DNA of 64,000 nt from CAYWFP01 sp964457365 (lineage in GTDB: Bacteria > Planctomycetota > SZUA-567). This document shows positions 34,094 to 42,204 of this stretch, in pieces. The stretch covers positions 17,503 through 81,502 of the forward strand of contig CAYWFP010000005.1 of assembly GCA_964457365.1 (NCBI GenBank), read 5' to 3'. Position numbers and translations under genes: made by a program. The notes beneath the pieces were generated by a model. That model had not been told where the DNA came from. It searched no databases and saw only the letters and a program-made list of their open reading frames with translations. Each line of letters begins with the position of its first letter. Position 1 is the first letter of the stretch.

Positions 34094-35032
34094 ATGCACC
34101 GCCTCTTCGGCCGCCCCCCCCTGCTCTTTGCGCCGCAGCGCCCCGTCGCCACCCTGGGGATGTTCGACGGCGTGCACCTGGGGCACCGGGCGGTGCTTGG
34201 CGAAACGGTCGACTGGGCGCGCGAACTGCAGGCGCCGGCAGTGGCCGTCACCTTCGACGTCCACCCGCGCACGCTGCTGGCGCCGCGAGAGGTGCCCGAC
34301 ACCATCACCTCGCTCGAGCATCGCCTGCAGCATTTCGAAGCGCTCGGCATCGACACCGCCTGTGTACTGCCCTTTACGCCGGAACTGGCGCACCTGAGCG
34401 CCGGAGACTTCGTACAGGCCTACCTCGTCGACTGGCTGCACGTCCAGGCGGTGGCGCTCGGGCATACCGGCCGTTTCGGCAAGGATCAGCGCGGCGACAT
34501 ACATTTTCTGCGCGACCTGGGCCAGCGCCACGGCTTCGCCACCCGCGAGGTCGCCGGCGTCATCGCCTGCGGCCAGCCGGTCAGTTCCACCGCCATCCGG
34601 GATGCCGTGCGGGCGGGGGAGTTGGACTGCGCGGCGGAGATGCTCGGCCGCCCCGTCTCGGTGCTGGGTACGGTGGTGCCGGGCGAAGGCATCGGCCGCA
34701 GCCTGGGCTTTCCCACGCTCAACCTGGATCCGCATCACGAGTTGATTCCGCCGCAAGGGGTGTATGTCACCCGCGTCTGCTGGGGAGAAAACGCCTGGCA
34801 GGCGGTGACCAACATCGGCCACCGGCCCACCGTGGACGCAAGCGGGCCGCGCGATCTGCTGGTGGAGGCGCACCTGCTGGACTGGTCGGGCGATCTGTAC
34901 GGCCAGCACGTGGAGGCGCTCTTCCTGCAGCGCCTGCGCGCCGAGAAGAAGTTCGACTCGCGCGAAGCGCTCAGCGCCCAGATCGCCGCCGACACGGAGG
35001 CCGCGCGGGCGTGGTTCGCGGCTCGCGCCTGA
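34094..35032 (+). CDS. ribF: Bifunctional riboflavin kinase/FAD synthetase
   Basis: A 312-residue enzyme making FMN and then FAD. The N-terminal nucleotidyltransferase half has TLGMFDGVHLGH, VTFDVHPR, VALGHTGRFGKDQRGD and STAIRDAV. The C-terminal riboflavin kinase half has PGEGIGRSLGFPTLNL, GVYVTRV and TNIGHRPTVD. The usual GxDFRFG motif reads GHTGRFG here. GAGGA lies eight bases before the ATG. ruvC follows after about 40 bases but has its own promoter. Confidence 0.93.
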   Translation: MHRLFGRPPLLFAPQRPVATLGMFDGVHLGHRAVLGETVDWARELQAPAVAVTFDVHPRTLLAPREVPDTITSLEHRLQHFEALGIDTACVLPFTPELAHLSAGDFVQAYLVDWLHVQAVALGHTGRFGKDQRGDIHFLRDLGQRHGFATREVAGVIACGQPVSSTAIRDAVRAGELDCAAEMLGRPVSVLGTVVPGEGIGRSLGFPTLNLDPHHELIPPQGVYVTRVCWGENAWQAVTNIGHRPTVDASGPRDLLVEAHLLDWSGDLYGQHVEALFLQRLRAEKKFDSREALSAQIAADTEAARAWFAARA

Positions 35033-35038
35033 TTCCGC

Positions 35039-35066
35039 TTGCCCCGCCCATGCACTTTTTTATAAT
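35039..35066 (+). promoter_or_regulatory. Promoter for ruvC, probably leaderless
   Basis: TTGCCC (35039-35044), 16-base spacer, TATAAT (35061-35066). The probable first transcribed base coincides with the ATG at 35074, and no Shine-Dalgarno precedes that ATG. Confidence 0.6.
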
Positions 35067-35073
35067 GCCGCGT

Positions 35074-35637
35074 ATGAACGACGAGACCGCGCCGTCCCAG
35101 CGCCGCATCCTCGGCATCGATCCGGGCACCCGCCGCGTCGGCTGGGGCGTGGTCGAGGAGGAGGCCGACTCATTACGCTATGTCGCCTCGGGGACGGTCA
35201 AGGCCGACGGCGACGATTTCGGCGCGCGCCTCGTGGCCATCCACCGGGCGCTGCAGGCGGCCATCGAGGAGCACAAGCCCGCTGTCGCCGCGGTGGAATC
35301 GGTCTTCGCCGGCGACAACGTCAAGACCGCCATCGCCATCGGCGAAGGGCGCGGCGTGGCCGTACTCTCCGCGGCCGAGGCGAACCTCGAGGTGGTCGGC
35401 TACGAACCCGCGATCGTCAAGCGCGCGGTAACCGGTTCGGGCCGGGCCAGCAAGGAGCAGGTGCTGCAGATGGTCCGGGTGCTGCTGGCCCTGCCGGAGA
35501 TTCCGGCCACCGATCACGAGGCCGACGCGCTGGCGCTGGCCATCACCCACAGCCGCCGCGACCAGATCGCCAAGCTCTCGCTTCCGCGCACGGCCAAACA
35601 GCGCGGCCCGGGCGGCATGCGGCGGCGGCGGCGATAG
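35074..35637 (+). CDS. ruvC: Holliday junction resolvase RuvC
   Basis: A 187-residue endonuclease that cuts Holliday junctions during recombination with RuvAB. Catalytic acids: D in LGIDPGTRRVGWG (about residue 15), E in AAVESVFAG, and the D pair in ATDHEADALALAI. The C terminus is basic (MRRRRR). A start nine bases upstream (MPRMNDE) is possible; its ATG overlaps the -10 box, so 35074 is preferred. ruvA and ruvB are not adjacent. Confidence 0.94.
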   Translation: MNDETAPSQRRILGIDPGTRRVGWGVVEEEADSLRYVASGTVKADGDDFGARLVAIHRALQAAIEEHKPAVAAVESVFAGDNVKTAIAIGEGRGVAVLSAAEANLEVVGYEPAIVKRAVTGSGRASKEQVLQMVRVLLALPEIPATDHEADALALAITHSRRDQIAKLSLPRTAKQRGPGGMRRRRR

Positions 35638-35664
35638 AACGCTTTCAGCAGCGCCAACAAAAAC

Positions 35665-35685
35665 GCCCCCTCATGCCGAGGGGGC
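35665..35685 (-). terminator. Rho-independent terminator of the oxidoreductase gene
   Basis: An 8-bp hairpin (GCCCCCTC / GAGGGGGC, 5-base loop), followed on the minus strand by GTTTTTGTT. It lies 28 bases past the oxidoreductase stop at 35713. On the plus strand no T-run follows, so ruvC is not clearly terminated. Confidence 0.75.
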
Positions 35686-35712
35686 TTCGCGGTCTGGTTC
35701 ACCGGTGCAGGC

Positions 35713-36861
35713 TTACTGCGCCTCGACCTGTTCGCGGACGTCTTCCTTGACGTAGGTCGAATTCTCGATCTTCTCGTTGAGAAGCTGCTCGAAGCGGTTC
35801 TCGTCGAGGGGGATATCCGTCCAGTCGTCGGTCCAGGCCGACATCAGCATGGCGTTGCCGAGCGTCAGCCCGCGGATGCCGTCGACACCGGGGACGAAGA
35901 GCTCTTCCTTGCCGAGGATCGCGTTCGTGAAGTTGCGCAGGATGCCCGCGTGTTCGGGAGAGTCTCCCCAACAGGGAATCTGGCAGTCCCAGGTCTCGGG
36001 CGTGGCGAAGCCGCCCGGATGGGTCTTGCAGAATTCCGAGACGTTCTGACGCGTACGCAGCAGCCGTACCTGGCCGTGCTCATAGACGAGCATGCCCTGG
36101 TCGCCGCAGATCTCGAGGCGGTTGGTTCCCGGAGCCTCGCCGGTGGAGGTGATGAAGGTGCCGGTGGCGCCGTTCTCGTACTCCATGTACGCGGTCACCT
36201 CGTCCTCGACCTCGATGTTGTGGTACTTGCCGAAGTGGCAGAAGGCGCGGACGCGCGTGGGCAGCCCGCAGAACCACTGCAACAGGTCGAGCTGGTGCGG
36301 GCACTGGTTGATCAGGACGCCGCCGCCCTCGCCTTTCCAGCTCGCGCGCCAGCCGCCGGAGGCGTAGTAGCTCTCGGTGCGGAACCAGGCGGTGATGCTC
36401 CAGCAGATCCGCCGGATCTCGCCGACCTCGCCGGCCTGCAGCAGGTCGTGGATCTTCTTGTGCCGCGGGTTCATGCGCTGGTTGAACATCAGCCCGAAGA
36501 GTTTGTCCGACTTCTCGGCCACCGCGTTCATCTCGCGGACGGCCTTGGTGAAGACGCCGGCGGGCTTCTCGCACATCACGTGCAGCCCCGCCTGCAGCGC
36601 CTTGATCGTCAGCGGCGGGTGGTCGTAGTGCGGGGTGGCGACGATGACCGCGTCCACCTCGCCCGAGGTGAACATCGCCTCGGCGTTGTCGAACCGCCTC
36701 ACCTTGTCGCCGAATTCATTCTCCGCCCATTCCAGCCGCTTGGGATTGGTATCGCAGACCGCGCCGAGCACCGCGCCGTCGATATTCTTGTTGAAAAACT
36801 GCCTGGCGTGACTCGTCCCCATGTTGCCCACGCCGATTACGCCGTAGCGAACCGCATCCAC
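35713..36861 (-). CDS. Gfo/Idh/MocA family oxidoreductase
   Basis: A 382-residue NAD(P)-dependent sugar or inositol dehydrogenase-like protein. The N-terminal Rossmann motif is YGVIGVGNMGTSHARQF; the EKPAG motif (HVMCEKPAGVF) carries the conserved Lys, and GGGVLINQCPHQLDLLQWFCG contains the catalytic-region His. No signal peptide. The start is a GTG with AAGGAG six bases upstream. A palindrome lies against this ribosome-binding site and a promoter upstream, suggesting local regulation. The substrate is unknown; such genes are abundant in polysaccharide-degrading bacteria. Confidence 0.92.
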   Translation of the reverse strand: MDAVRYGVIGVGNMGTSHARQFFNKNIDGAVLGAVCDTNPKRLEWAENEFGDKVRRFDNAEAMFTSGEVDAVIVATPHYDHPPLTIKALQAGLHVMCEKPAGVFTKAVREMNAVAEKSDKLFGLMFNQRMNPRHKKIHDLLQAGEVGEIRRICWSITAWFRTESYYASGGWRASWKGEGGGVLINQCPHQLDLLQWFCGLPTRVRAFCHFGKYHNIEVEDEVTAYMEYENGATGTFITSTGEAPGTNRLEICGDQGMLVYEHGQVRLLRTRQNVSEFCKTHPGGFATPETWDCQIPCWGDSPEHAGILRNFTNAILGKEELFVPGVDGIRGLTLGNAMLMSAWTDDWTDIPLDENRFEQLLNEKIENSTYVKEDVREQVEAQ

Positions 36862-36872
36862 AACCGTCTCCT

Positions 36873-36889
36873 TTTCGAAGTATTCGAAA
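36873..36889. promoter_or_regulatory. Palindrome, possible operator of the oxidoreductase gene
   Basis: TTTCGAA and TTCGAAA arms around a 3-base centre, a perfect 17-base palindrome. It lies between the predicted transcription start and the Shine-Dalgarno of the oxidoreductase gene, a typical repressor position. Confidence 0.45.
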
Positions 36890-36906
36890 CATTCTCAACG
36901 ATTGGC

Positions 36907-36935
36907 ATCGTAGCGAGAGCCGCGCATTTTTGCAA
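36907..36935 (-). promoter_or_regulatory. Promoter for the oxidoreductase gene
   Basis: On the minus strand, -35 TTGCAA (36930-36935), 17-base spacer, -10 TACGAT (36907-36912). Confidence 0.5.
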
Positions 36936-37053
36936 CGCGGGAAACCGCATTTCCGGCCGGCGGGGGAGATTTCGCGATTTCAGTCCAGAGCCGACGTGCG
37001 TTCCGCCGATATATTCTAAAAGTTCTTTCCCTAGCAAATACGGGAGGTTCCCC

Positions 37054-37569
37054 ATGCGTTGCCGCCTCGGCCTGATCGTTCTGCCCGCGATATTTCTGGT
37101 CGCCGCCTGCCGCCCCGCCCAGGAAGCCGGGATCCGCTGGGGAAACCGCACCCCGGTCAATCCGGCCGCGCCAGCGGGCGAACGGGCCGTGCGCCTCAAC
37201 GTCCAGTTCCCCGACATTCCTGTCCCGCGCGGCTTCAGCCTGCAGCGCGACAAAAGCTTCAGCTACCAGGGCTCGACCTTCCGTTTCGGGCATCTGCGCT
37301 ACGAAGGCGTCTGGACTGCCTTTTACACGCGCCTCTGGTATCAGGAACAGATGGCCGCCTCGGACTGGGACATTCTCGATACCAAGGTGCATGACCAATA
37401 TCACGTAACCCTCTATTTGCGCAAGGGTCGCGAGACGTGCGAGATCGAGATCCAGGCTCTCGAGAGCGTGCTGCGCGTGGATATCGACATACGAACCCTT
37501 CGGAACCTCCCGGCCGAAAACAACGAGAATACCTCTTCCGTCGAGGAAGTTCCGGACGAATCTGCTTGA
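37054..37569 (+). CDS. Hypothetical lipoprotein
   Basis: A 171-residue lipoprotein with lipobox LVAAC (Cys at about residue 19). The mature part has a conserved-looking core, IPVPRGFSLQRDKSFSYQGSTFRFGHLRYEG, then WYQEQMAASDWDIL; this resembles small envelope proteins of unknown function but I cannot name the family. The C terminus is acidic (SSVEEVPDESA). GGGAGG precedes the ATG. Divergent from the oxidoreductase gene. Confidence 0.8.
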   Translation: MRCRLGLIVLPAIFLVAACRPAQEAGIRWGNRTPVNPAAPAGERAVRLNVQFPDIPVPRGFSLQRDKSFSYQGSTFRFGHLRYEGVWTAFYTRLWYQEQMAASDWDILDTKVHDQYHVTLYLRKGRETCEIEIQALESVLRVDIDIRTLRNLPAENNENTSSVEEVPDESA

Positions 37570-37618
37570 CCTGGACGGCATCAGCCTTACAATCCCCTGC
37601 GAAATACCCGCATGAGCC

Positions 37619-37647
37619 TTGTGAAGCACCCCGTGTTTTGCTATAAG
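37619..37647 (+). promoter_or_regulatory. Promoter for the ureohydrolase-like gene
   Basis: TTGTGA (37619-37624), 17-base spacer, TATAAG (37642-37647), leaving a leader of about 60 bases that contains a small GC hairpin. Confidence 0.55.
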
Positions 37648-37714
37648 TAATTCTTTACGTTTCTTTCCGGACCCGTCCGGGAAGCGTTTTTCAATTCCAG
37701 AGAGGAGCCACTCG

Positions 37715-38632
37715 ATGGCAGAGACACCCGGTTTTCTTGGCTATGAGAGCGTGCCGCTCGAAGCCGCCCTGTTCTCGGTAATCCCCGCGCCGTACGAGGC
37801 CACGTCCACCTACATCGGCGGTCAGGGAAACGCGCCGGATGCGATTTTCGACGCGTCCTTCCACGTCGAGGAACACGACGAGGAACTGGGCGTCAGCGTG
37901 ATCGAGAAAGGCGTCCACTATCTGCCATTGGATCAGGCCCCGCGCGACGAGGGGGTCGAAGGCTGGGTCAAGGCCAACGTCATCAACGCCCTGGACAAGG
38001 TCGCCGTTCCGGTCGTTATCGGCGGCGAGGGCACCGTGACGCTGTGGGCCGCCGGTGCGCTGGTGGAACGGACGGACGAGTTGAGCCTCCTCCATATCGA
38101 CGCGCACGCGGATCTGGCCGAAGCCGAGACCGAGTCGCATCGCACCGTCATGCGACGAATCCTCGACCTCACGCCAAGGCCCCACGTCTGCCAGGTCGGC
38201 GTCCGGAGCCTATCGAGCCAGGAACTCAACCGCATCGTCGATCAGGACGGGCCGCTCGGGTGCTGGTTCATGTCCGACATCAATCTCGCCGACGATGAGT
38301 TATGGCACGAGGACGTGATCGAAGAGCTGCGCAGCCCCGTCTACGTCAGTATCGACCTCTCGGCGTTCGATCCCTCGGTGGTGCCGGCGGTGAGCAATCC
38401 CGAACCGGGCGGGCTGTACTGGTGGCCGATGCTGCGCTTGCTGAAGAAAGTGGCCAACCGCCGGCGCATCGCCGGGTTCGACATCGTCGAGCTCTGCCCG
38501 CGCGAAGGCGACGTGGTCAGCGACTTCACCGCCGCGCGATTGGTCTATAAGCTGATGAGCTATATCTACACCAGCAACAAGATGCTGCCCAAACCGGAGA
38601 TGCCCGAAGAAGAAGAAGACGCGACGGAATAA
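37715..38632 (+). CDS. Ureohydrolase (agmatinase/arginase) family protein with altered metal site
   Basis: A 305-residue protein of the arginase/agmatinase fold, whose members use two Mn ions to hydrolyse guanidino groups. DAHAD (three ligands) is intact, and SIDLSAFDPSVVP...PEPGGL corresponds to the SxDxDxxDP motif. Two usual ligands are absent: the His of GG(D/E)H is Gly (GGEGT), and the second Asp of DxD is Ser (DLS). The protein may bind one metal, use another substrate, or be non-enzymatic. The acidic C-terminal tail is EEEEDATE-like. GAGAGGAG precedes the ATG and a strong terminator follows. Confidence 0.85.
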   Translation: MAETPGFLGYESVPLEAALFSVIPAPYEATSTYIGGQGNAPDAIFDASFHVEEHDEELGVSVIEKGVHYLPLDQAPRDEGVEGWVKANVINALDKVAVPVVIGGEGTVTLWAAGALVERTDELSLLHIDAHADLAEAETESHRTVMRRILDLTPRPHVCQVGVRSLSSQELNRIVDQDGPLGCWFMSDINLADDELWHEDVIEELRSPVYVSIDLSAFDPSVVPAVSNPEPGGLYWWPMLRLLKKVANRRRIAGFDIVELCPREGDVVSDFTAARLVYKLMSYIYTSNKMLPKPEMPEEEEDATE

Positions 38633-38654
38633 CATCCCGCGCATCAAGACGTTA

Positions 38655-38689
38655 CAGGGGGACGCTCGCGAGCGGCCCCCTGTTTTTTT
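38655..38689 (+). terminator. Rho-independent terminator
   Basis: Arms CAGGGGG and CCCCCTG (with an inner GCTC/GAGC stem) followed by seven Ts, just downstream of the ureohydrolase-like gene. Confidence 0.92.
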
Positions 38690-38788
38690 CGCCTGACGTC
38701 AACCAAATCGGTTTCACCGCGGACCTAACAGTCCTTTACTTTTCCCTCTCTCTGCGGATATACCTATTAGCGCTTGGCTTGACGCGAT

Positions 38789-38817
38789 TTGCATCTATTC
38801 CTGTCATCGGCTATGGT
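38789..38817 (+). promoter_or_regulatory. Possible promoter for the HEAT-like gene
   Basis: TTGCAT (38789-38794), 17-base spacer, TATGGT (38812-38817). Several TTGACG hexamers nearby make the exact choice uncertain. Confidence 0.4.
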
Positions 38818-38951
38818 TGTAGGTGAACAGGGGATTTGACGCGGCCGAGGCATCGGTGTCATGCACTTGACGCAACCTTTGCGGAGGGTTTCTCATCGAC
38901 GATCCCCCCCCCAATGACACGACGCTTGTTCCCTATTCGCGCCAGGCCGAA

Positions 38952-39881
38952 TTGAAACAGGCGGCGCACAGGGTCAACGAGCGCAGTTGCCTGAGCAAGG
39001 AGCGGCGCGAAATCTTCGCGCGCATGATCATGTCCGGGCGCATGGCCGTGCACGTGGTTCCGGACCTGATGGAGGCGTTCGCGCGCGGGGATACGCGTCT
39101 GCGCATGGAGATCCTCGAATTGATCCAGAGCCTGCAGAAACAGGGGCACGACCTTTCCTCCTGCGCGCAGACCATCGGCAAACAACTCAATACCGGCGAC
39201 GACGAGATCCGCGAACAAATCACCGAGATCCTGGTCGATATGGGCACGGCCGCGCGCGGCGCGCTTCTCGACGCGATGGGCTGTACGCGTCACGCCCGCC
39301 GCGAGGTGCGCCTCGCGGCGGTCAAGGTCATCGGCGCGGTCGGACACGAAGGCGGCTCCAACGCGATCAAGCGCCTGCAAACGGTGGCCGGCCAGACGCC
39401 GGACAAGGACGGCGAGATGCACGAAGCGATCCAACTCGCCATGAACAACGTCCGCGCCAGCCTGCCGACGTCGGCCGTCGAAACGCGCGCCATCGAACGT
39501 AGCGGCGTGTCGCCACCGCCGCGCAAACCCGTCGGCCTCGGCGCCAGTAACGTGCAGGAGATTCTCAAAGCCATCCAGAAAGTCTCCTCTACGCTGCCGG
39601 AGGAGAGCAAGATCGCGCCCATGACCCGCGCGCTGAAGAAGGTCCCTGCGGCCGCGCGCATCAAGGCGCTTTTTCTGGCCCTCAAGTCCGAGCACGCGGC
39701 GGTGCGGGCCACGGCCGCGCGCTTTCTCTGCCACTTCTCGCGCGAATCGGTGCCGTACATGAAGCACCTGAAGCACGCTTTGGCACGCGAGAAAGACCCC
39801 TACGCCAAAGGCAACATCGCCGATGCGATCAACGTCATCGAACTCGAGGACGAAACCCACGCCACCGACAAGACCGCGTGA
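38952..39881 (+). CDS. HEAT-repeat-like helical protein
   Basis: A protein of at least 309 residues made of alpha-helical repeats of the HEAT/armadillo type (REVRLAAVKVIGAVGHEG, HAAVRATAARFLCHFSRESV, AKGNIADAINVIE). No catalytic motif and no signal peptide; a scaffold or interaction role is likely. The start is uncertain: the frame is open back to 38871 and reads like protein (DDPPPNDTTLVPYSRQAEL), yet has no ATG, GTG or TTG there before the TTG at 38952. An ideal GGAGG sits seven bases before an ATC at 38895. A run of nine Cs at 38904-38912 could hide an indel. Confidence 0.72.
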   Translation: MKQAAHRVNERSCLSKERREIFARMIMSGRMAVHVVPDLMEAFARGDTRLRMEILELIQSLQKQGHDLSSCAQTIGKQLNTGDDEIREQITEILVDMGTAARGALLDAMGCTRHARREVRLAAVKVIGAVGHEGGSNAIKRLQTVAGQTPDKDGEMHEAIQLAMNNVRASLPTSAVETRAIERSGVSPPPRKPVGLGASNVQEILKAIQKVSSTLPEESKIAPMTRALKKVPAAARIKALFLALKSEHAAVRATAARFLCHFSRESVPYMKHLKHALAREKDPYAKGNIADAINVIELEDETHATDKTA

Positions 39882-39888
39882 GATGCCG

Positions 39889-39917
39889 TTGCCGAAACGC
39901 CGCACTTATCGTATACC
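39889..39917 (+). promoter_or_regulatory. Promoter for the PPC-domain gene
   Basis: TTGCCG (39889-39894), 17-base spacer, TATACC (39912-39917), about 32 bases upstream of the ATG. Confidence 0.5.
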
Positions 39918-39948
39918 CTTCCCGGGAAAGCCAGAGAAAGGAGCACGC

Positions 39949-40380
39949 ATGGCCACGTATCGCGATGTCGATCACTCGCATTACCTGATGGGACGCCTGG
40001 GACACGGCCTGGACCTGCTGGAAGAACTGACCGCCGTCGCCGCGGGGCAGAATCTCACCCTGGGGCGCCTGGAGGTACTCGGCGCGGTCCAGCGCGCGCG
40101 GCTGGGCTATTACGATCAGGGCACCCACGAATACAAGGCGATCGAACTGCACCAGCCGATGGAGATCACCTGCTGCCTCGGCAACGTTTCGCTGCGCGCC
40201 GGCAAACCGATCGTCCACGCGCACCTGACCCTCGCCGACGAAAGAGGCCGCGCCTACGGCGGACACCTCATGACCGGCACCATCCTCTTCGCCGCCGAAT
40301 TCGTGCTGCAGGCGTTGAAGGGCCCCGAACTCGTCCGCGGCCACGACGAGACCACGGGCCTGCCGTTGTGGGAGATGTGA
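39949..40380 (+). CDS. PPC/DUF296 domain protein
   Basis: A 143-residue single-domain protein of the PPC (DUF296) family, which forms trimers and is linked to AT-hook DNA-binding proteins in plants; the bacterial members have no firm function. The core GNVSLRAGKPIVHAHLTLAD and GGHLMTGTILFAAEFVL, with conserved His residues, match the family. There is no AT-hook. AAAGGAG lies five bases before the ATG. lysS follows after about 117 bases with its own promoter. Confidence 0.88.
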   Translation: MATYRDVDHSHYLMGRLGHGLDLLEELTAVAAGQNLTLGRLEVLGAVQRARLGYYDQGTHEYKAIELHQPMEITCCLGNVSLRAGKPIVHAHLTLADERGRAYGGHLMTGTILFAAEFVLQALKGPELVRGHDETTGLPLWEM

Positions 40381-40427
40381 GATGGGCGACCGTGAACAGG
40401 AAACATTCGCTAATACTTCTCCCCGCA

Positions 40428-40456
40428 TTGACGCCCCGCCTTCTTATCGGTATCCT
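40428..40456 (+). promoter_or_regulatory. Promoter for lysS
   Basis: TTGACG (40428-40433), 17-base spacer, TATCCT (40451-40456), about 42 bases before the lysS ATG. Confidence 0.55.
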
Positions 40457-40497
40457 CGGATCTTTCATCGACGACATGAAGAAGCGAGGTCGCAGAC

Positions 40498-42006
<1,509 letters not shown>

Positions 42007-42044
42007 CCGCGGCCGGTGCACGATAAATTTCCCGCCGATTTATA

Positions 42045-42074
42045 TTGGAGCATAACCCGCGCGGCCTTTATAAT
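42045..42074 (+). promoter_or_regulatory. Promoter for the large secreted protein gene
   Basis: TTGGAG (42045-42050), 18-base spacer, TATAAT (42069-42074), leaving a 5' leader of about 125 bases with no recognised riboswitch. Confidence 0.5.
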
Positions 42075-42204
42075 AAATCCCGTAAGTCAGGCTGCGGGCA
42101 CTCTGCTTGAACCTGTAACCATATCGTCGTGCCTAGCGTAACCATTGGGGGGATCGAGATTCCGTCCCGGATTCAGCCGCGTCCACAACTGGAGAGGAGA
42201 GACC

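Noticed and set aside
37668..37686. Possible attenuator hairpin before the ureohydrolase-like gene
   Set aside because: The GGAC/GTCC stem is short and the five Ts are separated from it by several bases; not strong enough to call.
38859..39905. 348-residue minus-strand frame opposite the HEAT-like gene
   Set aside because: Composition is Arg/His/Asp-rich as expected for the complement of a helical gene; the plus-strand product has clear helical repeats and its terminator and promoter context fits.
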